Source of the DNA: Butyricicoccus pullicaecorum
Lineage (GTDB): Bacteria > Bacillota > Clostridia > Oscillospirales > Butyricicoccaceae
Direction: 5' to 3'
NCBI GenBank assembly: GCA_018366035.1
Contig: JAGZIW010000002.1
Span: 221,724 to 285,723, forward strand
Length of the DNA stretch: 64,000 nt
The position numbers were made by a program, and so were the translations under genes. Below the pieces are notes generated by a model. The model searched no databases, was not told where the DNA came from, and worked only from the letters and a program-made list of their open reading frames with translations. This document shows, piece after piece, positions 1-8,585 of the stretch. The first letter of the stretch is position 1. Each line of letters opens with the position of its first letter.

Positions 1-890
1 CGAACCTCGCAATGAAGCTCTACGCCAAATTTGTGAAATACGGTCTCCTGAATATGCGCAATCAGCTTCTGCATATCGCTGCAGGTTGCACCGTTTCGGT
101 TGATTAAAAATCCTGCATGCTTTTCCGAAACCTGTGCACCACCTACGGTGTATCCCATCAGCCCGCTGTCCTGAATCAGCTTGCCTGCAAAATAGCCCTC
201 CGGACGCTTAAAGGTCGAGCCTGCCGAGGGATATTCCAAGGGCTGTTTTTCTCTGCGCCGCTGCGCAAAATCCTGCATTTTTTCCCGAATTTCAGCAGGC
301 TCCCCTGCTTTCAGTTCCATTTCTGACGAGAGAATGACCCAGTCCTGATGCTCCTTAAAAATACTCTCCCGATAACCAAAATGGTGCGCATCGCCCTGTA
401 CCTCGCACAGCGTACCCTCTGTATCTAAATACTTTGTACGCACCACAACATCTGCCATCTGCCCATCATACGCGCCGGCATTCATAAACACCGCACCGCC
501 CAGCGTTCCCGGTATGCCCGCGGCAAACTCCATGCCGGTCAGTTCATGTCGAAGCGCTGTGGACGCAACAGAAAACAGCGAAGCGCCCGCTTCCGCGCAA
601 ATCACATGGTCTGTAACCTTGATTTCGTGCATTTCTGCCGTACAAAGTACAACACCGCGCACACCTTCATCATGAACCAGCAGATTGGAACCTCTGCCAA
701 TGACATAAAGCGGTGTTCCAGTTCTGCGAATCAGCGGCACGATTTCAGCAAGGGGTGCGCCCGATGCACAATCCAAAAACAAATCCGCTGGTCCGCCAAT
801 ACGAAAGGTCGTATGATGCGACATGAGTTCGTGTTCCCGAATTCGAATATATGATTCATAAGGCTTCAAAGCAGCAATTAACTCGTGCAT
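1..890 (-). CDS. murB: UDP-N-acetylenolpyruvoylglucosamine reductase (3' end outside window)
   Basis: Reduces the enolpyruvyl group of UDP-GlcNAc-enolpyruvate to UDP-MurNAc with NADPH and FAD, a cytoplasmic step of peptidoglycan synthesis. The translation carries the FAD-binding motifs GRGSNLLV and GIPGTLGGAVFMNAGAYDG, then YPSAGSTFKRP with the catalytic Ser, and the VSEKHAGFLIN segment typical of type II MurB. The ATG at 890-888 follows a GGAGGCTCTTC ribosome-binding site. The gene runs off the left edge of the window, so the C-terminus is missing. It appears monocistronic at this end, with its own promoter just upstream. Confidence 0.96.
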   Translation of the reverse strand, partial: MHELIAALKPYESYIRIREHELMSHHTTFRIGGPADLFLDCASGAPLAEIVPLIRRTGTPLYVIGRGSNLLVHDEGVRGVVLCTAEMHEIKVTDHVICAEAGASLFSVASTALRHELTGMEFAAGIPGTLGGAVFMNAGAYDGQMADVVVRTKYLDTEGTLCEVQGDAHHFGYRESIFKEHQDWVILSSEMELKAGEPAEIREKMQDFAQRRREKQPLEYPSAGSTFKRPEGYFAGKLIQDSGLMGYTVGGAQVSEKHAGFLINRNGATCSDMQKLIAHIQETVFHKFGVELHCEV

Positions 891-924
891 GAAGAGCCTC
901 CTTTTCCATTGATAGATATAGTAT

Positions 925-953
925 ATTATAAACCAAAGCCGTTCTATGCGCAA
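925..953 (-). promoter_or_regulatory. Sigma-A-type promoter of murB
   Basis: On the minus strand TTGCGC (953-948), a 17-bp spacer and a perfect TATAAT (930-925) lie about 35 bp upstream of the murB start. Confidence 0.6.
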
Positions 954-1024
954 TAAACTTCCGACTTCCCATGCTCCATTCCTGTCAGATTCCTCATCAT
1001 CACAGATACACCATCTGTATGGTT

Positions 1025-1060
1025 AAAAAATCCCACAGTGCCGTGCACCGTGGGATTTTA
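1025..1060 (-). terminator. Intrinsic terminator after gpsA
   Basis: Inverted repeat AAATCCCAC / GTGGGATTT followed on the minus strand by a run of T, directly downstream of the gpsA stop codon. It ends the yceD-to-gpsA operon. Confidence 0.8.
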
Positions 1061-1072
1061 TAGATTGGAAAT

Positions 1073-2089
1073 TTACGAAAGCCAAATGGATTCACTCTCA
1101 CGCTCATTTTTTCTGGAACGGCACATGAGTGCCTGAATTGCTTCACGCACATCGCCGTCCTCATACAGCACATGATAGAGCTGCTCGGTGATTGGCATGG
1201 AAATCCCCATTTTCTTTGCAAGATGATACCCTGCATCGGTCGCATAATAGCCCTCGACCACAGCACCGACCTCCTCCATTGCCTGTGCCGCGCGCTTACC
1301 TTGTCCAATTAGGATTCCGGCACGGCGATTTCTGGAGTGCATGGAGGTACAGGTCACAATCAAATCTCCCATGCCGGACAGTCCTGCAAAGGTTTCCTGA
1401 TGTGCACCCAGCGCAACACCCAAACGTGCAATTTCAGTTAATCCACGCGTCATGAGTCCCGCCTTAGAATTGTCGCCCAATCCCATACCATCTGAAACAC
1501 CGGCTGCCAGCGCAATGATATTCTTAAATGCGCCGCCAAGCTCCGCACCAATGACATCAGAAGATGTATACACACGAAATACCTCATTCATGAAAACATC
1601 TTGACACAGCTCTGCCGCCTCTCGGCTTTCCGAGGCTGCCACAATTGCTGTTGGAATTCCACGTGCAACCTCCTCTGCATGGGTTGGACCCGTCAGCGCA
1701 ACCACGTCATGCCCCTGTCCAAAGACCTCGGCGATCGTCTCGGAAAACCTGCAGTATCCATGTGCTGCATCTAGTCCCTTGCCCACATTGACAACCGGCA
1801 CATTGGGCTGCACGACCTTTGCAATCTTTTCCGCAGTTTGTGCAATGGCAAAACTCGGAACCGCTAATATCACAAGCTCTGCATCTTTTGCGCACGCAAT
1901 ATCAGTTGTCAGTGTAATGGTTTGCGGAATTTTAACGCCCGGGAGCAGCTTTTCATTCATTCGGGTGCGTTCCAGTAATTCCAGTTCCTCTGTGCGATGG
2001 GTCCACGTTGTAACCGTATGCCCATTCTGCGCCAGTAAAATCGACAGTGCAATCCCCCAGCTTCCTGCACCATAAACCGTAATTTTCAA
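1073..2089 (-). CDS. gpsA: Glycerol-3-phosphate dehydrogenase [NAD(P)+]
   Basis: Reduces dihydroxyacetone phosphate to sn-glycerol 3-phosphate for phospholipid synthesis in the cytoplasm. The 338-residue product is of normal length. It begins with the Rossmann motif GAGSWG (residues 8-13), has the catalytic-domain stretch GGAFKNIIALAAG around residue 185 and NSKAGLMTRGL around residue 207. Its start codon overlaps the plsY stop as ATGA, so the two are translationally coupled. That is functionally sensible, because PlsY acylates the G3P made here. Confidence 0.97.
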   Translation of the reverse strand: MKITVYGAGSWGIALSILLAQNGHTVTTWTHRTEELELLERTRMNEKLLPGVKIPQTITLTTDIACAKDAELVILAVPSFAIAQTAEKIAKVVQPNVPVVNVGKGLDAAHGYCRFSETIAEVFGQGHDVVALTGPTHAEEVARGIPTAIVAASESREAAELCQDVFMNEVFRVYTSSDVIGAELGGAFKNIIALAAGVSDGMGLGDNSKAGLMTRGLTEIARLGVALGAHQETFAGLSGMGDLIVTCTSMHSRNRRAGILIGQGKRAAQAMEEVGAVVEGYYATDAGYHLAKKMGISMPITEQLYHVLYEDGDVREAIQALMCRSRKNERESESIWLS

Positions 2090-2742
2090 TGCTTATCGCT
2101 CTCCTCTCCGATGACCGGTTTCGTATGTACGCTAAATTTACTTTCCGTGCCCGCCAAAATACGCTTGATATTCGAGCGGTGCAAATAAATGACAGCTACC
2201 GCAAGGACAGCGATTGCAGCAGTATACAACATATTATGATAAAAATAATACATTGTAAAGGGTACGCTAAGTGCTCCTGCAATCGACCCCAAAGAAATCC
2301 AGCGTGTCACAGCGACCATCAGCACAAAAATTCCAAAAGCAATCAAAAAAATACGCCAATCAAATAATAAAAGTGTCATCGCGCCAACCAGAACCCCTTT
2401 GCCGCCGCGAAATCCAAAATAAACCGGATATACATGTCCCAAGATCACAAAGGCGCCTGCCAAAAGCTTGCCGCCCGCTCCCAGCAATATCCCGCCAATG
2501 GCGAGTGCTGCCGCAGCCTTTCCCATATCGCCAAGCAGTACCAGCAGTGTCTTTTTTGCTCCCATGGTGCGATATGCATTTGTCAGTCCTGCATTACCGC
2601 TTCCATAGGAGCGAATATCCTTACCGAGTGTCAGCTTACAGACAATAATTGCAAAGCTGAGCGAACCCAGCAGATACGCACAGACCATGGTTACAATTGC
2701 GCTTCCTGTTGTCCCCAATGCCGCAGTTATTGATTGGATCAT
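2086..2742 (-). CDS. plsY: Acyl-phosphate:glycerol-3-phosphate acyltransferase
   Basis: Integral membrane enzyme that transfers an acyl group from acyl phosphate to glycerol 3-phosphate, making lysophosphatidic acid. The product of 218 residues is hydrophobic throughout with several membrane segments. It contains the conserved PlsY loops GSGNAGLTNAYR (about residues 47-58) and FRGGKGV (about 109-115). It lies between der and gpsA in one operon. Confidence 0.96.
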   Translation of the reverse strand: MIQSITAALGTTGSAIVTMVCAYLLGSLSFAIIVCKLTLGKDIRSYGSGNAGLTNAYRTMGAKKTLLVLLGDMGKAAAALAIGGILLGAGGKLLAGAFVILGHVYPVYFGFRGGKGVLVGAMTLLLFDWRIFLIAFGIFVLMVAVTRWISLGSIAGALSVPFTMYYFYHNMLYTAAIAVLAVAVIYLHRSNIKRILAGTESKFSVHTKPVIGEESDKH

Positions 2743-2763
2743 AGCACTATATCCCCCTGCTTT

Positions 2764-4089
2764 CTATTCCTTATCGCCGCGCTGCCGCACGAGCATACGC
2801 ACAGGTGTGCCCGTCAAATCAAAGACCTCACGAATCTGATTTTCCAAATATCTCTGATAGGAGAAATGAAACAGACGTGCATCATTACAGAAGCATACAA
2901 AGGTTGGCGGACAAGTGCTTGCCTGCGTCATATAATAGATCTTGAGACGGCGCCCCTTGTCCGTTGGCGGCTGTACACGTGCGGTTGCCTCTGCCAAAAT
3001 GGAGTTGAGCTGACCGGTCGGAATCCGTTTATGGTTCTGCTCATAGACATGCTTGATGGTATCATAAATTTTATCTACGCGCTGTCCGGTCTTCGCCGAG
3101 ATAAACAAAACAGGAGCATAGGGCATATAGGCAAGCCCTTCACGCACACGCAAGGTATATTCCTTCATGGTATTGCCATCTTTTTCTACCAAATCCCACT
3201 TATTTACAATGATGACACACGCTTTTCCTGCATTATGCGCCTCTCCTGCAACCTTGGTATCCTGCTCTGTGACTCCTTCTGTTGCATCGATCATAATCAC
3301 GCAGACATCTGCACGCTCTACCGCCATCAAGGAGCGCATAACCGAAAACTTCTCGATTTTTTCCTCTACCTTAGATTTGCGCCGAATTCCTGCCGTATCA
3401 ATAAAGGTGAACTTGCCATATTGGTTATCGAGTTTTGCATCAACACTGTCACGCGTTGTGCCTGCAACATTGGATACAATCACCCGCTCCTCCCCCAGCA
3501 CCTGATTGAGCAAAGAGGATTTTCCCACATTGGGCTTGCCAATGAGCGCCACACGAATCCGGTTTGCATCTTCATCAATACCATCTTCCGGCGGGAAATA
3601 CTGGTACACCTCGTCCAGCAGGTCGCCTGTACCGTAACCATGCAGCGCTGAAATTCCGAATGGCTCTCCCAGACCCAGATTATAGAATTCATAAAATTCC
3701 GGTTCCGGCTGCCCGGGCTTGTCGCATTTATTGACCGCAAGAACGATCGGCTTTCCACTTCGCTGCAGCATCGCTGCAACATCTATATCCGAAGCTGTGA
3801 CACCAGTACGCAAATCGGTGATAAAAATAATCACATCTGCATGATGAATGGCGGTTTCTGCCTGATAACGCATAAACTTTAGAATTTCATTATCATTGCG
3901 CGGCTCAATACCGCCTGTATCGATAATGGAAAAGGTTCGACCGCGCCATTCACATTCTGCGTACAGACGGTCGCGGGTCACGCCCGGTGTATCCTCCACA
4001 ATAGAAAGACGCTTTCCAGCCAAACGGTTAAAAAGCTGCGATTTTCCGACATTCGGTCTGCCAACAATCGCGACAGTTGGTTTAGACAT
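2764..4089 (-). CDS. der: Ribosome biogenesis GTPase Der (EngA)
   Basis: Double GTPase needed for assembly of the 50S ribosomal subunit. Two tandem G domains are visible: GRPNVGKSQLFNRL at residues 10-23 with NKCD near 119, and GKPNVGKSSLLNQV near 184 with NKWD near 297. A C-terminal KH-like domain ends the 441-residue protein. Length and motif order match the family. It sits between the DUF512 radical-SAM gene and plsY. Confidence 0.97.
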   Translation of the reverse strand: MSKPTVAIVGRPNVGKSQLFNRLAGKRLSIVEDTPGVTRDRLYAECEWRGRTFSIIDTGGIEPRNDNEILKFMRYQAETAIHHADVIIFITDLRTGVTASDIDVAAMLQRSGKPIVLAVNKCDKPGQPEPEFYEFYNLGLGEPFGISALHGYGTGDLLDEVYQYFPPEDGIDEDANRIRVALIGKPNVGKSSLLNQVLGEERVIVSNVAGTTRDSVDAKLDNQYGKFTFIDTAGIRRKSKVEEKIEKFSVMRSLMAVERADVCVIMIDATEGVTEQDTKVAGEAHNAGKACVIIVNKWDLVEKDGNTMKEYTLRVREGLAYMPYAPVLFISAKTGQRVDKIYDTIKHVYEQNHKRIPTGQLNSILAEATARVQPPTDKGRRLKIYYMTQASTCPPTFVCFCNDARLFHFSYQRYLENQIREVFDLTGTPVRMLVRQRGDKE

Positions 4090-4140
4090 AAGCGATTCGC
4101 CTCCTTCAAGATTGGGCTATTTTCTTACAAAATTTCGATA

Positions 4141-5445
4141 TCAGGATTCCTCAAAAATCTTTGAGAGCAAATCTGCGCCATCAATTTCGACTGGCACGAC
4201 CGGTACTCCCAGCTTTTCCGCAACCTCAGACAGGGTCAGGTCATCTAAAAAGACATCTCCGCCATCGCGCAGCATATTTGCCGAAATCAGGACACGTTCT
4301 CCCAGTGCCTTGCCCTGAAGCTGTCTCAGCAAATCCTGACCAGTAATGAGACCCGCCACCGTCACACCACTTCCAAAAAACATATTTTCGATTGCATAAA
4401 TATTTCCATTTAAATTATTACACACCTTGCGCGCTTCGTCAATGAGCATATCCATCATGCCGGAAGCCGCTTTGCCTGTTGCGATACAGAACGGACGCGG
4501 TGTTTGTCCCTTATAATCAGGAAGCGCCAATCGGAACTCCTCCGAGAACAGCGGCAGCATACCAATTCCATTTTCAAACTGTGTAAAATCCTCATAATAG
4601 GAGGCATCTGGCAATGGTCTGCCTGCTTTGAGATAGACTTCATCTCCACACCATGCAAGTCGTGTGCCATGTTTCTCCAGACATTTTTCTGCAAAGGCTT
4701 CTACAATGTCCAGCATTTCCTCCGCTCCCTCTTTGGTAGTTGGCTGCAATGGATAAAGTCCCTCACGGTGAATCGTCATTCCAAACGGCACCACAGAAAT
4801 CGAGCTGACCGCAGGATACAAAGCCTCCAAATCAGACAGCGAGCGGCGCAGTTCATCACCATCGTTCATACCTTCACAAATCACCAGCTGACAATTCATG
4901 CGGATCCCGCCTTCTGCAAAGCGCGGCAGCAGGGCAAGCGCCTTGCCGGCCTTTGGGTTTTGCAGCATCTTGACACGAAGCTCGGGATTTGTTGTCTGCA
5001 CGGAAATATTGATGGGAGAAATATGCATGCGCAGAATACGCTGCACATCTTCCTCCGAAAGGTTGGTCATAGTAATATAGTTGCCCAGCAAAAATGACAT
5101 ACGTGCATCGTCATCTTTCACATACAAGGTTTCGCGCATTCCCTTGGGCATTTGATCGATAAAGCAAAATACGCATTTATTCGAGCAGCGCTTCATCTTG
5201 TCCATGAGATAATGCTCAAAATTCAGACCGAGAGGTTCTCCCTCCCGCTTGCGAATCTCTACGGTACGCTGCTCTCCGGTTTGGGAGAGAAGCGCCAAGG
5301 ACAGCTGAGCATCATACCCATAGAATTTATAGTCCAGCACATCACGCACAGCGGTGCCATCAATGGTCAAAAGCGTTTCTCCCGACACAATTCCGGCGCG
5401 GTCTGCCGGAGAATCCGGATCGACTGAAATAATTTTAGATGCCAT
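4141..5445 (-). CDS. DUF512 family PDZ/radical SAM protein
   Basis: The 434-residue product starts with a PDZ-like domain (residues 1-60, IISVDPDSPADRAGI). A cysteine cluster CSNKCVFCFIDQ of radical-SAM type follows near residue 75, and then a C-terminal DUF512 domain. The family is conserved in Clostridia next to der, but its substrate is not known to me. I place the start at the ATG at 5445 because GGAGGGAAAACGAT precedes it. The longer open frame to 5547 would run into rpmF and lacks a ribosome-binding site. Confidence 0.85.
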   Translation of the reverse strand: MASKIISVDPDSPADRAGIVSGETLLTIDGTAVRDVLDYKFYGYDAQLSLALLSQTGEQRTVEIRKREGEPLGLNFEHYLMDKMKRCSNKCVFCFIDQMPKGMRETLYVKDDDARMSFLLGNYITMTNLSEEDVQRILRMHISPINISVQTTNPELRVKMLQNPKAGKALALLPRFAEGGIRMNCQLVICEGMNDGDELRRSLSDLEALYPAVSSISVVPFGMTIHREGLYPLQPTTKEGAEEMLDIVEAFAEKCLEKHGTRLAWCGDEVYLKAGRPLPDASYYEDFTQFENGIGMLPLFSEEFRLALPDYKGQTPRPFCIATGKAASGMMDMLIDEARKVCNNLNGNIYAIENMFFGSGVTVAGLITGQDLLRQLQGKALGERVLISANMLRDGGDVFLDDLTLSEVAEKLGVPVVPVEIDGADLLSKIFEES

Positions 5446-5515
5446 ATCGTTTTCCCTCCTCTTGGAAAAAAAATAGAGAAAGCATCTGCTTTCCCTACTT
5501 TTCTCTTCATTTTGC

Positions 5516-5698
5516 TTACGCTTCGGTCTTAACGACCTCACGACCATTGTAATAGCCGCAAGCCTTGCACATTCTGTGGGAGAGCTTGAACTCGCCGCAC
5601 TTCGGGCACTTTGTCATGCCGGGAAGCGAGAGCTTCCAGTGGGAGTTACGTCTCTTATCACGTCTCGCTTTGGACGTCTTTCTCTTAGGTACTGCCAT
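5516..5698 (-). CDS. rpmF: 50S ribosomal protein L32
   Basis: 60-residue basic protein starting [17 protein letters not shown], with the zinc ribbon CPKC...CKAC near residues 31-47, which is the cysteine-containing form of L32. It follows the DUF177 (yceD) gene with about 74 bp between, the arrangement conserved across bacteria. Confidence 0.98.
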   Translation of the reverse strand: MAVPKRKTSKARRDKRRNSHWKLSLPGMTKCPKCGEFKLSHRMCKACGYYNGREVVKTEA

Positions 5699-5772
5699 GT
5701 GGTAACACCTCCTACTTTATGTTCTAAGATTTTGAAAACCGTACTACTGTCCGTAAAATTACGAACACTGAC

Positions 5773-6282
5773 TTAGTCCTGCCGGCCCTCATTACCTTCA
5801 AGCAGCTTGGCCAAAACCGCCATACGCGGATCGACCTGCTTCGACTCGCATGAACACGCAGTCTCATTGCGATTACAGCCGCAGGAGGGACAAAGTCCTT
5901 TGCAGTCTTCCCTGCATAGATAAGTCATGTCCACCTGTAAAATCAGAGCAGGAACAAATACATCTTCCAACTCGATTTCATTGTTTTCCAACGGGAAAAC
6001 ATCTTCTTCCTCCTCTGCATTGCGTGAAAGAACCATATCAACAGATGCAGACAAGGGAATATCCAGAGGCTTTAAGCATCTGGCACAGCAGGTATGATAA
6101 GTTGTGTTAACCTGACCGGTCAGGCGAAGCACGCCGAGATGATTTATGATCTCGCCGGTATATGCAGCCGCATCTGAGAACGGGTATGCGCCATACAATT
6201 CTTCCTTTGACAAATCGATTGTGCCAGAGAAAGGAATTGTGTCTCCATGGACACCAATCAGTTTTCTTAAATCAATCTTCAT
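5773..6282 (-). CDS. yceD: DUF177 / YceD family protein
   Basis: 169-residue acidic protein of the YceD family, which in other bacteria is co-transcribed with rpmF and linked to 23S rRNA accumulation. Two cysteine pairs are visible: CCARC near residue 67, and CREDCKGLCPSCGCN near 123-137, a probable metal-binding site. It is the first gene of the yceD-rpmF-DUF512-der-plsY-gpsA run and is preceded by a near-consensus promoter. Confidence 0.9.
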   Translation of the reverse strand: MKIDLRKLIGVHGDTIPFSGTIDLSKEELYGAYPFSDAAAYTGEIINHLGVLRLTGQVNTTYHTCCARCLKPLDIPLSASVDMVLSRNAEEEEDVFPLENNEIELEDVFVPALILQVDMTYLCREDCKGLCPSCGCNRNETACSCESKQVDPRMAVLAKLLEGNEGRQD

Positions 6283-6307
6283 GACTACCTCACATGGTAC
6301 ATTGAAC

Positions 6308-6337
6308 AGTATACTATAAACATTTCCGGTTTGTCAA
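6308..6337 (-). promoter_or_regulatory. Strong sigma-A promoter for the yceD-rpmF-der-plsY-gpsA operon
   Basis: Minus strand TTGACA (6337-6332), 18-bp spacer, TATACT (6313-6308). It lies 26 bp upstream of the yceD start and diverges from rluA. Confidence 0.8.
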
Positions 6338-6431
6338 CTACAATATGCAAAAAATCTGTGTTTTCTTTTTGAAAGGAATCGTTTATACTATAAGAAATAA
6401 AAACGATTTCAGACCGGAGGCGATTTTTTCC

Positions 6432-7403
6432 TTGAAGGAATTCCATATCAAATCAAATGACAGCGGCCAGAGACTCAATAAGTTTCTGGAAAAGGCAGTC
6501 CCAGCCCTGCCCTGCGGACTCATGCACAAGTATATCCGATGCAAGCGCATCAAGGTCAACGGCAAGCGGACGGAACCCTCTTACAAGCTGTGTACAGCTG
6601 ATCTTTTACAATTATACATCAATGATGAATTTTTTGAAACCCCTGATGCACAAATGGCATACGAAAAAATTTCCACGCCGCAGGTGCGCATCTTATATGA
6701 AGACAGCCATATCCTGCTCGCGGATAAGCAAGCCGGTATGGTTGTACATGCAGATGAACGCGGAGATACCGATACGCTGATTGCACACATTCAAGCCTAT
6801 CTGGTACAAAACGGAGAGTGGGATCCCAAGGACGAAGCCTCCTTTATCCCTTCCCTGTGCAATCGCATCGACCGCAACACAGGCGGAATTGTCATCGCCG
6901 CAAAAACAGCGGAGGCTCTGCGCATTATGAACGATAAAATCCGCGACCGCGAGTTAATCAAGCGCTATCTGTGCGTCGTGCACGGGGTACCTAAAATTCG
7001 TTCGAAGAAAATCACTCATTATCTGCGCCGAGATGAAAGCAAAAAACAGGTAGAAGTCTTTTCCCGTCCCATGGCGGGTGCAAAAACTGCGCAGACCATT
7101 TACAAGGTGCTCGCCTCCCGCAACGGTTTATCCCTCGTAGAATGTACCCTGCTGACCGGACGCACACACCAGATCCGTGCACAAATGGCAGCGATTGGGC
7201 ACCCATTACTTGGTGATGGCAAATATGGCAGCAACGCCAGAAATGCTCCTTTTGGCGAAACCAGTCAGCTTCTATACTCCTATCAGCTAACCTTTGATTT
7301 CAAAACCGACAGCGGCGTGTTGAACTATCTGAACGGCTCCACCTTTACCGTGCACGATATTCCATTCGTACACAAATATTTCCCCAATTTTCAGATTAGA
7401 TAA
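6432..7403 (+). CDS. RluA family pseudouridine synthase
   Basis: Converts uridine to pseudouridine in RNA. An N-terminal S4-like RNA-binding segment (about residues 10-60) precedes the catalytic domain, which carries the signature NRIDRNTGG with the catalytic Asp, and then GRTHQIRAQMAAIGHPLLGD. I choose TTG at 6432 as the start. GGAGG lies 11 bp upstream and a TATACT box at 6384-6389 would place transcription start after the ATG at 6345. The product is then about 323 residues. Which RNA site is modified cannot be told. Confidence 0.88.
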   Translation: MKEFHIKSNDSGQRLNKFLEKAVPALPCGLMHKYIRCKRIKVNGKRTEPSYKLCTADLLQLYINDEFFETPDAQMAYEKISTPQVRILYEDSHILLADKQAGMVVHADERGDTDTLIAHIQAYLVQNGEWDPKDEASFIPSLCNRIDRNTGGIVIAAKTAEALRIMNDKIRDRELIKRYLCVVHGVPKIRSKKITHYLRRDESKKQVEVFSRPMAGAKTAQTIYKVLASRNGLSLVECTLLTGRTHQIRAQMAAIGHPLLGDGKYGSNARNAPFGETSQLLYSYQLTFDFKTDSGVLNYLNGSTFTVHDIPFVHKYFPNFQIR

Positions 7404-7409
7404 GCTGCA

Positions 7410-7879
7410 TTATCTGTGATACTCCCAAATATCAATCAAATAATTTCCCTCATCGCGTGAATCTGCACAGACCTCTAAAATACAGCTATAATCAGTTTGT
7501 GCAAGCAAAATACCGAGATCCCCGCTTGTCTCCCACAAGGATTCAACCGCAAATTCTGCATCTAAAACACGGATTTTGACCCATACTCTATTGTATAAAA
7601 AATACTCTTTCTGCGCTATAATTTCATATTTTGGAAGATCCAAGCGTAAATTTCAGGCTTTGCAGATGAAAATGGCAGTTTGCTATATGGCATACTGCCA
7701 TTTTCTATCCGATAGGTTGGGAGATAGGTTTCATACATGGTACATAGCTCCACATTTTCACCCTTATCATAAATCTCCAAAACCTCTATCCCAGACAGTT
7801 TTTTTGAACCAATTGTTTAAGTAGAGCCTTTGCCGCTTCTCTGCAATCTACTTTTGTCTGTCATCTTTTCCCCAATCAT
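7410..7879 (-). pseudogene. Decayed gene of unknown function, at least three frameshifts
   Basis: Four consecutive minus-strand pieces in different frames all read like protein. They are an ATG piece at 7879 (MIGEKMTDK), then VDCREAAKALLKQLVQK, then a roughly 60-residue piece (from LSGIEVLEIYDKGENVELC to EIYAWIFQNMKL ending near 7625), then the piece 7643-7410 ending DIWEYHR. One break falls in a run of seven A. Joined, they would give about 165 residues. I do not recognise the family. The last piece alone has only a TTG start and no ribosome-binding site, so I do not call it an intact gene. Sequencing error at the homopolymer could explain one break but hardly all. Confidence 0.55.
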
Positions 7880-7939
7880 TTTCTCTCATCGTTTATTGCC
7901 ACAGCTAGCAGAACCTTGAATATATAAAATATTTTTGAT

Positions 7940-7974
7940 AAAAAAACACTCTGCACAGTTTGTACAGAGTGTTT
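7940..7974 (-). terminator. Terminator of the tRNA cluster
   Basis: Minus-strand hairpin AAACACTCTG / CAGAGTGTTT followed by TTTTTT, starting directly after the CCA end of tRNA-Cys. Confidence 0.85.
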
Positions 7975-7975
7975 A

Positions 7976-8049
7976 TGGAGGTACCACCCAGATTTGAACT
8001 GGGGATCAGGGAGTTGCAGTCCCACGCCTTACCACTTGGCTATGGTACC
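7976..8049 (-). tRNA. tRNA-Cys(GCA)
   Basis: 74-nt cloverleaf with encoded CCA. Acceptor GGTACCA pairs with the 3' arm, the anticodon loop CTGCAAC gives anticodon GCA, and the T-loop is GTTCAAATC. Last gene of the five-tRNA transcript. Confidence 0.93.
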
Positions 8050-8052
8050 ATA

Positions 8053-8128
8053 TGGAGCGGATGACGAGGCTCGAACTCGCTACCTCCACCTTGGCAAGGT
8101 GGCGCTCTACCAGATGAGCTACATCCGC
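8053..8128 (-). tRNA. tRNA-Gly(GCC)
   Basis: 76-nt cloverleaf with encoded CCA. Acceptor GCGGATG, anticodon loop TTGCCAA giving GCC, T-loop GTTCGAGCC. Confidence 0.93.
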
Positions 8129-8161
8129 ATATAGAATTTTTCTTATTGAGAGAAAAAGAAT

Positions 8162-8237
8162 TGGTGCCTCCGGGCGGAATCGAACCACCGACACGGGGAT
8201 TTTCAGTCCCCTGCTCTACCGACTGAGCTACAGAGGC
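8162..8237 (-). tRNA. tRNA-Phe(GAA)
   Basis: 76-nt cloverleaf with encoded CCA. Acceptor GCCTCTG, anticodon loop CTGAAAA giving GAA. A 118-bp spacer with no recognisable gene separates it from tRNA-Asp. Confidence 0.94.
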
Positions 8238-8355
8238 ATACTTGGTGACCCAAGCAAGGCTCTCCCACGGTCTAACAATATGCCACAGGCATATTTTCTT
8301 ACGGTGTAACCACCGCTGACCTGTTCTTTCCCCTTTCCAAGTGTGGAAAGAGATT

Positions 8356-8432
8356 TGGCGACCCGGATGGGGCTCGAACCCACGACCTCTAGCGTGACAG
8401 GCTAGCGCTCTAACCAACTGAGCTACCGGGCC
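8356..8432 (-). tRNA. tRNA-Asp(GTC)
   Basis: 77-nt cloverleaf with encoded CCA. Acceptor GGCCCGG, anticodon loop CTGTCAC giving GTC. Confidence 0.93.
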
Positions 8433-8435
8433 AGA

Positions 8436-8511
8436 TGGTGGAAGTTACAGGGCTCGAACCTGTGACCCTCTGCTTGTAAGGCAGATGCTCTCCCAGCTGA
8501 GCTAAACTTCC
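8436..8511 (-). tRNA. tRNA-Val(TAC)
   Basis: 76-nt cloverleaf with encoded CCA. Acceptor GGAAGTT, anticodon loop CTTACAA giving TAC. First gene of the cluster, three bases upstream of tRNA-Asp. Confidence 0.93.
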
Positions 8512-8532
8512 AAGTCATCAGCGACGATATTT

Positions 8533-8561
8533 ATTATACGCAATATCGCCGCTGATGTCAA
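8533..8561 (-). promoter_or_regulatory. Perfect-consensus promoter of the tRNA cluster
   Basis: Minus strand TTGACA (8561-8556), 17-bp spacer, TATAAT (8538-8533), 21 bp upstream of tRNA-Val. A 15-bp inverted repeat (8517-8531 with 8542-8556, one G:T mismatch) is centred on the -10 box. Confidence 0.88.
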
Positions 8562-8585
8562 CACCTTTTTTCCATTTTTTTATTT

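Noticed and set aside
2734..3651. 305-residue open frame on the plus strand
   Set aside because: It is wholly antisense to der, which has unmistakable GTPase motifs. The plus-strand translation is Cys/His-rich noise.
7668..7705. GAAAATGGCAGT / ACTGCCATTTTC inverted repeat as a terminator
   Set aside because: It lies inside the coding-like part of the decayed gene and has no gene ending at it.
8040..8417. 125-residue minus-strand open frame
   Set aside because: It runs through four tRNA genes.
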